Origin: Limnohabitans sp. 15K
GTDB lineage: Bacteria; Pseudomonadota; Gammaproteobacteria; Burkholderiales; Burkholderiaceae_C
NCBI RefSeq assembly: GCF_002778285.1
Contig: NZ_NESM01000004.1
Span: forward strand, 124,001-188,000
Length of the DNA: 64,000 nt
Direction: 5' to 3'
The first letter of the stretch is position 1. Each line of letters opens with the position of its first letter. Under the pieces are notes generated by a model that worked only from the letters and a program-made list of their open reading frames with translations, searched no databases and was not told the origin of the DNA. Shown here piece by piece: positions 17,535-26,515 of the stretch. A program made the position numbers and the translations under genes.

Positions 17535-17903
17535 ATGTCAACGCTGATGTTCAAAACCTGGTCTCGCAAAGCCCTGCTCATGGGCAGTTTGGTGTTGGGC
17601 CTGACCCAAGTGGGCTGTGCCCATCCGGTCTCCGTTGAGCCTTCGGTGGTCGTGCATTCCCGTCTTGGCCATTTTCCAATTCAAGCGCAGATCGGGGTGC
17701 CCGGCCAGGTCCTTTATGCACCGCCCCCTCGGGTCATTTACTTACCCCCACCCCCACCTCGGGTGGTTTATGCGCCTCAAATCTATCGCCCGGCCCCTGG
17801 TTGGCAACACGGCCATGACCGCCGTGATGACCGCAGCGATGGCGGTCGGTGGGGGCGACGTGACGACCGCAGCAGCCATGGTGGCCACGACTGGCGTCGT
17901 TGA
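17535..17903 (+). CDS. Small secreted lipoprotein with Pro-rich and His/Arg/Asp-rich tail
   Basis: A 122-residue protein of unknown function. The N-terminus is a lipoprotein signal (KALLMGSLVLGLTQVGCAH) with Cys27 or so as the lipid site. The middle is proline-rich (PPPRVIYLPPPPPRVVYAP). The last 35 residues are almost only His, Arg, Asp, Gly and Ser, with HDRRDDRSD repeats. AGAGGAAC precedes the ATG. Similar proteins are annotated as hypothetical in Comamonadaceae. Metal binding through the His residues or interaction with the cell wall are guesses. Confidence 0.7.
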   Translation: MSTLMFKTWSRKALLMGSLVLGLTQVGCAHPVSVEPSVVVHSRLGHFPIQAQIGVPGQVLYAPPPRVIYLPPPPPRVVYAPQIYRPAPGWQHGHDRRDDRSDGGRWGRRDDRSSHGGHDWRR

Positions 17904-17920
17904 TGGCCATGAACCTGGGT

Positions 17921-18736
17921 TCACATGGCCTTGAACACATGCGCGTAGAGGCGGCTCACGCTCATTTTTTCGCTGCGACCTTTCAAGCGCAGGCTCAGAC
18001 GCCCTGATTCGTCGCGTGTGACGGATTCGATGGCGGTGGCGCGCACAACGCAGCCTCGGTGGATTTGCCAGAAAACTTGCGGGTCCAGCCGTTGCATCAG
18101 TTCTTTGAGGGGGGTGCGCAGCAGAACTTCGCTGCCGTCACGGCTGAACACACGAACATACTTGTCTGCCGCTTCCAGTTGCATCACATCGGCCACAGGG
18201 ATCATGCGCAGCTGGTTGCCCACGCTGGCTTGGATCATTTGCAAAGGGGCCTCAGGTTTGGCGGCTTCGGGGGGCGCGCTCAGCAAGGCGCGCAGTTGCT
18301 GGAGCACAGGGTCCATTTTGTCGCTTGTGTTGGGGGCGTGATGTCGCAGGTGCAAGGTCTTTTGCAGCCGCGCCACGGTTTGGGCCAGCCGGTCAGCACG
18401 CACAGGCTTGAGCACGTAGTCCACCGCCTGCGCTTCAAACGCGGCAATGGCGTATTGGTCATAAGCCGTCACAAACACCAACAGCGGAAAGGCTTGGGTT
18501 TCAGGCCATTCCTCGGCCAGCTCGGCTGCAGCTTCGAGCCCGCTTTGGCCCGGCATACGAATGTCGAAAAACAGCACATCGGGGTGGTGTTGCAACGCCA
18601 ATTGCACCGCGCTCAGGCCGTCGTTTGCTGTGGCCAGCACGCGCAGATCTGGCCAAAGGGCGCTCAGCTCGCGTTGCAGGGCTTGCGCCAGCAGCGGTTC
18701 GTCTTCGGCGATCAGGGCTGTGGCGGTTGTGTTCAT
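17921..18736 (-). CDS. LytTR-family response regulator
   Basis: A 271-residue regulator with a receiver domain (Asp in VLFFDIRMPGQSG) and a C-terminal LytTR DNA-binding domain (VMQLEAADKYVRVFSRDG, WQIHRGCVVRATAIESV), similar to AlgR/LytR/YehT. A linker of about 40 residues separates them. It is 7 bases downstream of the cognate kinase gene. The ATG at 18736 follows GAGGGGTGAG. LytTR regulators often control membrane or exopolysaccharide genes; the two small membrane proteins upstream are possible targets. Confidence 0.9.
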   Translation of the reverse strand: MNTTATALIAEDEPLLAQALQRELSALWPDLRVLATANDGLSAVQLALQHHPDVLFFDIRMPGQSGLEAAAELAEEWPETQAFPLLVFVTAYDQYAIAAFEAQAVDYVLKPVRADRLAQTVARLQKTLHLRHHAPNTSDKMDPVLQQLRALLSAPPEAAKPEAPLQMIQASVGNQLRMIPVADVMQLEAADKYVRVFSRDGSEVLLRTPLKELMQRLDPQVFWQIHRGCVVRATAIESVTRDESGRLSLRLKGRSEKMSVSRLYAHVFKAM

Positions 18737-18743
18737 GTGGAAC

Positions 18744-19862
18744 TCACCCCTCAAAAAGGTTTGTCAAAGGCAAAGTCAGCACCACGCAGGTGCCGCCTGT
18801 GGCCACAGGGCTGATGTGCATGTCTGCGTGTTTTCCATACAAGGTGTGCAGGCGCTGGCGGACATGGGCCATGCCCCACGATGCTGTTGGGCGTTCATGA
18901 CCAGGCATCAATGAGCGAGTCGACTCGGCCAAAGCCAGTTCGCTGATGCCGCAGCCGTTATCAAAAACCGTCAGCAGCAGTTGCTGGCCTTCGGCGCGGG
19001 CTTGCACCTCGATGCGGCCTCCGGTCACGACCGGCTCCAGCCCGTGGCGTATGGCGTTTTCGACGAGGGGTTGCAAGATGAAACTGGGCACTGGGGTGGC
19101 GGCCAGTGCGGGCGGTAGGTCGAGTTCAAACACCAGCCGTGGCCCCATGCGTATGGCCATGAGGCTCAGGTAATCAGCGAGCCGCGAAAACTCATCCGCC
19201 AACGGGTGCAGTGGCTGGCGCGAGGCGTGCAAGGTGGTGCGCAGGTAGTCGTTCAGATGGTCCAGCATCGCCAAAGCACGCTCTGTATCGTGCCCGATTA
19301 GCGCCCGCAAATGCGCCAGCGTGTTGAACAGCATGTGGGGTTCGAGCTGTGACTGCAGCAGCATCAGCTGCGCCTGCGTGACCTGACTGGCCAGCGATTC
19401 GGCTTTGCTGCGTTGGTAAAAGAACGCCACAAACGCGGCGCTGATGGCCACCGAGCTGACCACCATGCCCGCCAAGCGGTTGGTGTTCAGGCGCCACAAA
19501 TCCCAGGTGGACCAGCCCGTATAGGCGTCGCCCACCAACGTGCCCAGCACATAGCCCAGCGGAATGCCCATCACCAGCATCAGGCTGACGCGCAGTGCAG
19601 GTGGCCAATAAAACGGCCCTTGCACACGCAGCAGGTGCTTGAACACAAAGCGCGACACATCGGTGAACAGCCAGATGAAGGTCGAGATGGCGTAGGCGTA
19701 AACCAGCGATACCTCAAAGCGGTGCGGCAGGCCATCGCTTTTGTGCCCGATCCAGGTGGCCAAAGCGATGGGCAGCGACACCGCCCACACGATCAGCAGG
19801 CGGTGCAGCAGGGGTTTGCGCTGGTCGACGGGGAGCCAGGCGAAGAGGTGGTTAAGGGGCAT
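18744..19862 (-). CDS. LytS/YehU-type sensor histidine kinase
   Basis: A 372-residue kinase with about five or six hydrophobic helices in the first 160 residues and a cytoplasmic His_kinase domain. The phosphoacceptor segment is QLEPHMLFNTLAHLRAL, the N box LVENAIRHGLEP, and the ATP-lid motif DNGCGIS. This is the LytS-type architecture paired with LytTR regulators. The ATG at 19862 directly precedes PLNHLFAWLPVDQRKPLLHR. The longer frame starting near 19943 is less likely. Confidence 0.88.
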   Translation of the reverse strand: MPLNHLFAWLPVDQRKPLLHRLLIVWAVSLPIALATWIGHKSDGLPHRFEVSLVYAYAISTFIWLFTDVSRFVFKHLLRVQGPFYWPPALRVSLMLVMGIPLGYVLGTLVGDAYTGWSTWDLWRLNTNRLAGMVVSSVAISAAFVAFFYQRSKAESLASQVTQAQLMLLQSQLEPHMLFNTLAHLRALIGHDTERALAMLDHLNDYLRTTLHASRQPLHPLADEFSRLADYLSLMAIRMGPRLVFELDLPPALAATPVPSFILQPLVENAIRHGLEPVVTGGRIEVQARAEGQQLLLTVFDNGCGISELALAESTRSLMPGHERPTASWGMAHVRQRLHTLYGKHADMHISPVATGGTCVVLTLPLTNLFEG

Positions 19863-19900
19863 GCTGTGGTTAGAGCATTTGCTTGAAGAATAGCGCGAGT

Positions 19901-20404
19901 TCAAACCCGCACGGTGTCTGTTTGCAATTTGAGCAAACGCCAAGCCCGTGCATTGAGCACGCCAGAAAAGAAGCCATACAAGGCGCTGATGCCGATGGCG
20001 GCGTTCAGGTTGTGGATGTGCTCAGGCGCGGTGGCGGTCAGCATGCCGACCACAAATTTGCACACAAAGATGGCCATGAACAAGGCCAAGGGCAGCCAGC
20101 TGCCGGGCACGGTGAATCGCCGCGTGTCGGCGTCGTAGCTGGCGCCTGCGGGGGCAGCGCCTTGGCCCAAGCCCCAGGCCACCAAAGCGCAGCTGGCGGC
20201 CCAGCTGAGCAGGCCCAGTGCCAGCCAAGGCGTGGGTGACCACTGTTGAATCACCCCCACCAACGTGAAGACCGTCAGCGCGATGTTGATGCCCAGCAGC
20301 CGAGGCTTGGGGATGTGCCGTGTGCGCGTTTGCTGCAAACCCAAAGCGATCAAGCCCAAGAGCAGGAAGAAAACCCAGACGGGGATGTGTTGGAGTATTT
20401 GCAT
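19901..20404 (-). CDS. Small polytopic membrane protein (DUF6622-like)
   Basis: A 167-residue membrane protein with about five hydrophobic segments, starting MQILQHIPVWVFFLLLGLIA. The start resembles the DUF6622 family, which has no known function. It is 38 bases upstream of the kinase start and on the same strand, so co-transcription is plausible. The ATG at 20404 overlaps no upstream gene. Confidence 0.6.
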   Translation of the reverse strand: MQILQHIPVWVFFLLLGLIALGLQQTRTRHIPKPRLLGINIALTVFTLVGVIQQWSPTPWLALGLLSWAASCALVAWGLGQGAAPAGASYDADTRRFTVPGSWLPLALFMAIFVCKFVVGMLTATAPEHIHNLNAAIGISALYGFFSGVLNARAWRLLKLQTDTVRV

Positions 20405-20423
20405 GTGGATTGCTTTCTTGAAG

Positions 20424-20834
20424 TTAAAGCCAGCCCAGCCACTGGCCCCAGACCAGTTGGCCCAGATAGCGCTGGGGCAGCAAGGTGAACAGGCCTGTGA
20501 CCACGCAAGCCAGGATGTAGGTCGTTTGCATGGTGCGGCGGTGCAGGCTGACCTGGCCGTGGGCAATGGCGCTCAAGCCTTTGTAAAGGCTGAAAAAAGT
20601 CACAGGCACGAGCAGGTGGATGGGGGTGTAGCCCGCCCAGTTGGGCAAGCCATAGTCATGGATGAAGATGCCGCTCAAGGCCGCGCCTGCCATGCAGGTG
20701 ACCCAGGCGTAACCCATGCCCCGGTGCAGGCGCGGGCGGGTCGTGCCCAGCCGCGACCACAGCGCCACGGGCCCCATGACCAAGGCAGCCAAGGCCAAGC
20801 TCATGTGGGTGGCGATCACGGGTGACATTTGCAT
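20424..20834 (-). CDS. Small membrane protein (DUF2306-like)
   Basis: A 136-residue protein with about four hydrophobic helices (for example HMSLALAALVMGPVALW and TYILACVVTGLFTLLP) and a conserved-looking HRGMGYAWV segment. It resembles the DUF2306 family. A very strong ribosome binding site (AGGAGG, 7 bases before the ATG) marks the start. It is the first gene of a four-gene minus-strand group with the DUF6622-like protein and the LytS/LytTR pair. Confidence 0.65.
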   Translation of the reverse strand: MQMSPVIATHMSLALAALVMGPVALWSRLGTTRPRLHRGMGYAWVTCMAGAALSGIFIHDYGLPNWAGYTPIHLLVPVTFFSLYKGLSAIAHGQVSLHRRTMQTTYILACVVTGLFTLLPQRYLGQLVWGQWLGWL

Positions 20835-21018
20835 GCTGTTCCTCCTGGGATGGTTGTGGTGGGTGGGATGAGGCTCGACTGTGAGGCCTTCACAAAGCTT
20901 TGAGAAGCAGGATGCGACAAAACGGCAGGTTTTCGGCGTCAGTTGCAGCGATGCAGCGCGAACGCAAGTGCATGCAAGGGCCAACAGCGATAATCGACTT
21001 CAGTTTTCAGGAGCGTTT

Positions 21019-21843
21019 GTGGACACCGTTTTGTTACTCAAAGCCGCCGTGATGGGGCTGGTCGAAGGTTTGACCGAGTTTTTGCCGATTTCTTCAACCG
21101 GGCATTTGATCCTGGCCGGGGCCTTGCTGGGTTTTGACGATGACAAGGCCAAGGTGTTTGACATCGCCATTCAGACTGGGGCGATCTTGGCCGTGATCAT
21201 TGTGTATTTGCAAAAAATCAACACGACCATCCGTGCCTTGCCGCACAGCGCCGATGCCCAGCGTTTTGCGCTCAATGTCTTCATCGCTTTTGTGCCTGCG
21301 GTCATCTTGGGCCTGCTGTTCGGCAAGGCCATCAAGGCGAATTTGTTCACGCCTGCGGTGGTGGCCACCACCTTCATCATTGGCGGCTTCATCATCTTGT
21401 GGGCCGAGCGACGCCCAGTCAGCAAGGTGCGCATTCACGAGGTCGAAGACATGCGCGGGCGTGATGCGCTCAAGGTGGGCTTGGTGCAGTGCCTGGCCAT
21501 GATTCCAGGCACCAGCCGCAGCGGTGCAACCATCATCGGTGGCATGTTGCTTGGCATGTCGCGCAAGGCGGCGACCGACTTTTCTTTTTATTTGGCCATT
21601 CCCACATTGATTGGTGCGGGTGCTTACAGCCTTTACAAAGAGCGTGCCTTGCTCAGCGTGACCGATGCGCCCATGTTTGCAGTGGGTTTGTTGTTCTCTT
21701 TTTTGAGCGCTTGGGTGTGTGTGCGCTGGTTGCTCAAGTTCATCTCAACCAACAGCTTTGAGGTGTTTGCATGGTACCGGATCGTGTTTGGTCTGGTGGT
21801 GCTGGGCACCAGTTACACAGGCATGGTGACCTGGGCGGCTTGA
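21019..21843 (+). CDS. uppP: Undecaprenyl-diphosphatase
   Basis: A 274-residue membrane protein (BacA family) that dephosphorylates undecaprenyl pyrophosphate to recycle the lipid carrier for peptidoglycan and other surface polymers. The two active-site motifs are [18 protein letters not shown] and [10 protein letters not shown]. The start is a GTG at 21019 with CAGGAG seven bases upstream; it gives the normal family length, while earlier in-frame ATGs extend into non-homologous sequence. Its stop lies directly next to that of the convergent hydrolase gene. Confidence 0.95.
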   Translation: MDTVLLLKAAVMGLVEGLTEFLPISSTGHLILAGALLGFDDDKAKVFDIAIQTGAILAVIIVYLQKINTTIRALPHSADAQRFALNVFIAFVPAVILGLLFGKAIKANLFTPAVVATTFIIGGFIILWAERRPVSKVRIHEVEDMRGRDALKVGLVQCLAMIPGTSRSGATIIGGMLLGMSRKAATDFSFYLAIPTLIGAGAYSLYKERALLSVTDAPMFAVGLLFSFLSAWVCVRWLLKFISTNSFEVFAWYRIVFGLVVLGTSYTGMVTWAA

Positions 21844-22647
21844 TCAAGCCCCCATGTTGCGCAGCGATGCCTCAATGGCCGCGGCCGTGGCGATGGGCTT
21901 TTCCATCGGGAACAGGTGGGAGCCGTCCAGCATCATGACGCGGCCCTTGACCACCTTGTGGGTCAGATCAACGCCAGCTTGACGCATTTCAGACGAGTGG
22001 GTGCCGCCGATGAATGCAGCTGGGCATTTAAGGGGATGGCGCTTGAGCAAGCTGTCCAGTTTGTGGGGCAGGCCGTTGTAGATGGCGGTTTCCACGTCAC
22101 GGTCAAAGCTCAGCACGCGTTGGCCGTCGGCATCGTGGGTGCCAAACTCAATGTAGTCCTGCAGCACCTGTGGGTCCCAACGGGCAAAAGACTTTTTCTG
22201 CTGAAAGCTTTCCAGGGCTGCTTGGGCATCGGGCCAGTGGTTGCGACGTTTTTGGCTGATGCGCCCTGGCGAAAGGGAGCCAATCAGAGGTGTGCGTTTG
22301 GCCAAACCCAGGGTGGTGGCGCGCCATCCACCGATTACTGGCGAGTCGATCAGCAAGACGCCGCGTGCCAGTTCCGGGTGGCGGGCGGCGCACATCAAAC
22401 TCAAAATGCCACCCAAGGAGTGACCCACCAAAAAAGCCGGTTCGCCATCGCCCTGTTGTGTTTTGGCAAAGTCGGCCAACTGTTGCACCAAGTGCGGCCA
22501 ATTGTTGGTGGCTGGGTATTGTGGGTCGTGCCCAAACATCTCCACCGCACCCACTTGAAAGCCGCGCTGGCGCAGGTTCTCGAGCATCACCTTGTAGGTG
22601 CTGGCCGGAAAACTGTTGCCGTGCGAGAAGATGATGCGAGGAGTCAT
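21844..22647 (-). CDS. Alpha/beta hydrolase
   Basis: A 267-residue enzyme of the alpha/beta hydrolase fold. The nucleophile elbow is GHSLGG, with oxyanion-hole residues in IFSHGNSFP and a C-terminal His in DGSHLFPMEKP. The substrate is unknown; it could be an esterase or thioesterase. The ATG at 22647 has GAG just upstream and begins a typical first beta strand. Convergent with uppP without any spacer. Confidence 0.85.
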   Translation of the reverse strand: MTPRIIFSHGNSFPASTYKVMLENLRQRGFQVGAVEMFGHDPQYPATNNWPHLVQQLADFAKTQQGDGEPAFLVGHSLGGILSLMCAARHPELARGVLLIDSPVIGGWRATTLGLAKRTPLIGSLSPGRISQKRRNHWPDAQAALESFQQKKSFARWDPQVLQDYIEFGTHDADGQRVLSFDRDVETAIYNGLPHKLDSLLKRHPLKCPAAFIGGTHSSEMRQAGVDLTHKVVKGRVMMLDGSHLFPMEKPIATAAAIEASLRNMGA

Positions 22648-22815
22648 GTGGTGATGGAACCGATATCCAGGTGAACGAGGCGCATCGTGGCGAAGCGAGC
22701 ACAGAGCGTTGGCGTGAGGTCTTCCGATGTCCGGGCCAACGGAGATCATGTTGCAGTGAAGTCAGCGGCATCTTAAACCAGGTGAAAAAGCTCAAAATAA
22801 AGCGACAATGGTCTG

Positions 22816-25572
22816 ATGAATGACACCTCGCCTCTACAGCTTGGCGGCGATGAAGCCGAGGCCACTAAATGGCTTGCGCTCCAACAGGAGCGCGCCCCTG
22901 CGGGTCACTGGGATGAGCTGCGGGGTCAAGTTACCCCATTGACCAAGGCAAAAACCCTCGCGCCTCTGGCAGAGACCGTCAGCGCGCTCAGCGGGGCATG
23001 GCAAACATTTACCGATCGTCTGGCCTCGGAAACCGCGGGCCAACAGCCAGACCTGAATGCCCGCATGGCCAACTTGCAGCGGCAGGTGCGTGACAACGGC
23101 ATCACCTACAACGTCTATGCCGCCGCCGATCAGCCTCAGCGGCCCTGGTCGCTCGACCTGTTTCCGCTCATGTTGGACACCAAGGACTGGCAGCAAATTG
23201 AAGCCGGTGTGATGCAGCGCATGCAGTTGCTAGAACGCATCATGGCCGACGCTTATGGCCCGCAAAAGCTTGTACTCAACGGTCAACTGCCTGCGGCTTT
23301 GGTGCAAGGCCACCCGGCGTATCTGCCCGCCATGCACGGCGTACCCCCTGTGGGGGGGCGCTATTTGTCGTTGGCCGCGTTTGATTTGGCACGCGGGCCT
23401 GACGGTTGCTGGTGGCTGCTGTCGCAACGAACACAAGCGCCTTCGGGCTTGGGTTATTTGCTTGAAAACCGGCAAATTGTGTCGCGCCTGTTCCCTCAAG
23501 CGTTTGAGGCATTTCCAGTGCAGCGCTTGGCAGAGACCTACCGCACCTGGATTGACGGCATCAAGGCCCGCAGCCCAGCCGGGGCTTCTGCCCACATCGC
23601 GCTGCTCACCCCCGGGCCGTACAACGAAACCTATTTCGAGCACGCTTATCTGGCGCGGTATCTTGGCCTGAGCTTGGTGCAAGGCAATGACCTGACCGTG
23701 CGCGACGAAAAGCTTTATCTGAAAACCTTGCAGGGCTTGCAGCAGGTGCATGGTTTGCTCAAGCGCGTCGATGACGATTGGCTGGACCCTCTGGAAATGC
23801 GCGCCGACTCCACACTGGGCGTACCCGGCTTGCTGCAAGCGGTGCGCAGTGGCAATGTTTTGGTGGCCAACACACCGGGCTCGGGCTTTCTGGAGTCGAA
23901 CGCACTGCTGGGTTTCATGCCTGCACTGGCGCGTGACCTGCTGAGCGAAGAACTGCAACTGCCTGCCATTCCGAGCTGGTGGTGCGGTGAAGCCGCTGCG
24001 CTGCAAGATGTGTTGCCACGCATCAGCAGCTGTGTGATCAAGCCCACCTACCCCTACAACACCGACCGCCAAAGCTTTGAGCCTGTCCAAGGTCATGCGC
24101 TTTCACGCCGCGAACAAGACGAGTGGGCGGGGCGCATCCTGCGTGACCCGGATGCCCACACACTGCAATCGTGGCTGCCCTTGTCGCACCAACCCACATG
24201 GCAAACCGCTGCCGATGGTGCGTCCTGCATTCAGTCACGGCCCGTGGAGTTGCGCGTGTTCGCCGTGGCCAACGCCCAAGGTCACTGGCAGGTTTTGCCT
24301 GGCGGCTTGGCTCGCCTGGGCACCCGCGAAGGCATCGCCTCCATGCAGCGGGGTGGCAGCAGCGCCGATGTCTGGGTGCAGAGTGCGACACCGAGTACGG
24401 CGCATTCACAGCGGCAATCACAGTCGCAATCGCAATCGCAATCGCAATCGCAGTCGCAGTCGCAGTCGCAGTCGCAGTCGCAGTCGCAGTCGTCCAGCCC
24501 ATCACCCAAGCCGACCCCTCCCACCCCACGGCCACAGGCGGAGCCCATTCCCGATGTCACAGCCCTGCAGCGGCAGCGCCTGGTCACCAGCCGTGCCGCT
24601 GAAAACCTGTTTTGGATGGGGCGTTACACCGAACGGACCGAGAACACGTTGCGCTTGGTGCGTCTGAGTCTGGAAATTCTGGGCAGCGAGAACCAGAACA
24701 GACCAGACCTGCTCCAGTTCATCACCCGCATGGCCACACGTCATGGTCTGGTGAGGGTAGGGGTGCCCGCCGCATCGCAAGCGCATCGGGTTTTTGAGCG
24801 CTCTTTGGTGGCTGGCCTGTGGGACAAAGAACTGGCCACCAGCGTTGGCTTCAATTTGCGTGCTGTGCGACTGGCCGCCGCTTCGGTGCGCGAACGCCTG
24901 TCGCCCGAACATTGGCGCTTGCTGGAACAAACCGAGTCGCGCTTCTTCAGCCCCGAGCAACAGAGTGCGGCACCTGACACTTTGGCCGTGCAGCGCCTGC
25001 TGGCCGACACCAGCCAGATGCTGGCCGCACTGACCGGCGCACAAACCGACCGCATGAGCCGCGACGATGGCTGGCGCTTGTTGTCCATTGGACGCCACAT
25101 CGAACGCCTGCAATTTTTGTCCAGCGCCCTCTCCGAAGCCGTGCAGTTGGGGCTGATCGGCGAGCAAGCGGGGTTTGACGCCGTGCTCGACCTGTTTGAC
25201 AGCACCATCAGTTTTCATGCCCAGTACCAGCAAAGCCGCACCCCCCAGGCACTGATGGATTTGTTGGTGACCCACTCTGACAATCCACGTTCACTGGGCT
25301 GGGTGGCGCACACCTTGCGCTCACGCTTGCGCCGCATGGGCAACTTGGCCGATGGGGCCACCACCCCCATGGCTGAGCTGGTGCCACAGCTGATTGAGAT
25401 GACGCCCGAGTCGCTCTGGCCTTTAGACAACAAGCCGGCACAAGCCGGTAGCACGTTGCCACTGCATGCCGCTTTGGCGCATTGTCAAACTGCGGCTTGT
25501 GAGGTCTCTGACCAACTGTGCAGCCTGTTTTTCACCCACAGCGGCGAAGCCCGCTACAGCGTCGGCGCTTGA
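22816..25572 (+). CDS. Fused circularly permuted ATP-grasp / alpha-E protein
   Basis: A 918-residue protein with two parts. Residues about 60-510 form a circularly permuted ATP-grasp domain (DUF404/DUF407 type), with HIALLTPGPYNETYFEHAYL, DDWLDPLEMRADSTLGVPGL and the RPVELRVFAV segment. Residues about 590-918 are an alpha-E (DUF403) domain starting RAAENLFWMGRYTERTENTL. Between them lies a Ser-Gln repeat of about 26 residues and a Pro-rich stretch. The ATP-grasp part could catalyse an amide-ligase reaction; the alpha-E partner has no known activity. The transglutaminase-like gene follows after 15 bases. The separate versions of both domains occur 1 kb further on. Confidence 0.9.
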   Translation: MNDTSPLQLGGDEAEATKWLALQQERAPAGHWDELRGQVTPLTKAKTLAPLAETVSALSGAWQTFTDRLASETAGQQPDLNARMANLQRQVRDNGITYNVYAAADQPQRPWSLDLFPLMLDTKDWQQIEAGVMQRMQLLERIMADAYGPQKLVLNGQLPAALVQGHPAYLPAMHGVPPVGGRYLSLAAFDLARGPDGCWWLLSQRTQAPSGLGYLLENRQIVSRLFPQAFEAFPVQRLAETYRTWIDGIKARSPAGASAHIALLTPGPYNETYFEHAYLARYLGLSLVQGNDLTVRDEKLYLKTLQGLQQVHGLLKRVDDDWLDPLEMRADSTLGVPGLLQAVRSGNVLVANTPGSGFLESNALLGFMPALARDLLSEELQLPAIPSWWCGEAAALQDVLPRISSCVIKPTYPYNTDRQSFEPVQGHALSRREQDEWAGRILRDPDAHTLQSWLPLSHQPTWQTAADGASCIQSRPVELRVFAVANAQGHWQVLPGGLARLGTREGIASMQRGGSSADVWVQSATPSTAHSQRQSQSQSQSQSQSQSQSQSQSQSQSQSSSPSPKPTPPTPRPQAEPIPDVTALQRQRLVTSRAAENLFWMGRYTERTENTLRLVRLSLEILGSENQNRPDLLQFITRMATRHGLVRVGVPAASQAHRVFERSLVAGLWDKELATSVGFNLRAVRLAAASVRERLSPEHWRLLEQTESRFFSPEQQSAAPDTLAVQRLLADTSQMLAALTGAQTDRMSRDDGWRLLSIGRHIERLQFLSSALSEAVQLGLIGEQAGFDAVLDLFDSTISFHAQYQQSRTPQALMDLLVTHSDNPRSLGWVAHTLRSRLRRMGNLADGATTPMAELVPQLIEMTPESLWPLDNKPAQAGSTLPLHAALAHCQTAACEVSDQLCSLFFTHSGEARYSVGA
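24415..24492 (+). repeat. 13-copy hexanucleotide repeat encoding Ser-Gln
   Basis: Thirteen tandem CA(A/G)TC(G/A) units, in frame: one CAATCA, one CAGTCG, four CAATCG, seven CAGTCG. Each adds Gln-Ser to the linker of the ATP-grasp/alpha-E fusion. Copy-number change by slippage would alter linker length by two residues without breaking the frame. Confidence 0.95.
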
Positions 25573-25587
25573 CCCGCCCCCTTCACC

Positions 25588-26487
25588 ATGCGCCTGGCCA
25601 TCACCCACGAAACCCGCTACCGATACAGTCCATCGGTACAAACCGCGCAGCATGTGGCGCACTTGCAACCGGCCAACACCCCATGCCAACAGGTCATCAG
25701 CCACTGGATGCAGGTGGAGCCCCAAGCTTCGGTGCAGCACAACATCGATGCTTTTTTCAACCACCGGGCCTATTGGGCTCTGACAAATCCGCACGATGGC
25801 CTGATGGTTCGCGCGTACAGCGAACTGGAGACCTCAGCCATTGCACCCGGTACATCCGAGCAAAGCTGGGAATCGGTGCGTGAACACTTTCGCTACCGAG
25901 GGGGGCACCCCGGCGATGTGCACAGTGGCTTTGTGTTTGGCTCTCACCATGCACCTGTCCACGAAGCGTTTTTGGCCTACGCGCAAAGCAGTTTCGCGCC
26001 GGGGCGATCCCTCATGCAGGCCGCGCAGGAGTTGACAGCGCGCATGCACCGCGACTTCCGTTATGAAACAGCCAGCACCGACATCAACACCCCAGCGCTT
26101 GAAGCCCTGCAAGACAAACGCGGCGTTTGCCAGGACTTTGCCCACATTTTGTTGGCCTGCTTGCGCTCGCTGGGTTTACCGGCCCGCTATGTCAGCGGCT
26201 ACTTGTTGACGCAACCCCCTCCGGGCCAACCCCGGTTGGTGGGCAGCGATGCCTCGCACGCTTGGGCGTCGGTTTACCTGCCCGAGTTGGCCGGTCATGC
26301 CTGCCAAGGCTGGTTGGATCTGGACCCGACCAACGACCGCACGGGCCTGGCCAGTCCAGGCGAAGACTACGTGCGCCTGGCTGTGGGGCGTGACTTTGCC
26401 GATGTGTCGCCGCTGAGGGGCGTCTTGCAAGGCGGCGGTGCGCACACGCTCGAAGTGGCCGTGACGGTTGCGCCCCTGGATGAATGA
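25588..26487 (+). CDS. Transglutaminase-like protein (COG1305)
   Basis: A 299-residue protein with an N-terminal bacterial-transglutaminase-associated region (RLAITHETRYRYSPSVQTAQH) and a papain-fold core. The catalytic triad is visible: Cys181 in RGVCQDFAH, His224 in DASHAWASVY and Asp246 in LDLDPTNDR. Such proteins are found with ATP-grasp and alpha-E genes and may be peptidases or amide-forming enzymes. It is 15 bases downstream of the ATP-grasp/alpha-E fusion, so the two are co-transcribed. It converges on the stand-alone alpha-E gene. Confidence 0.92.
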   Translation: MRLAITHETRYRYSPSVQTAQHVAHLQPANTPCQQVISHWMQVEPQASVQHNIDAFFNHRAYWALTNPHDGLMVRAYSELETSAIAPGTSEQSWESVREHFRYRGGHPGDVHSGFVFGSHHAPVHEAFLAYAQSSFAPGRSLMQAAQELTARMHRDFRYETASTDINTPALEALQDKRGVCQDFAHILLACLRSLGLPARYVSGYLLTQPPPGQPRLVGSDASHAWASVYLPELAGHACQGWLDLDPTNDRTGLASPGEDYVRLAVGRDFADVSPLRGVLQGGGAHTLEVAVTVAPLDE

Positions 26488-26515
26488 GCCTGTGTGACTT
26501 GCTGGCTTGTCAGAT

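Noticed and set aside
24415..24492. Tandem hexamers considered as a CRISPR array or phase-variation tract
   Set aside because: There are no spacers and the units are in frame multiples of three, so it is a coding repeat that cannot switch the gene off by frameshift.
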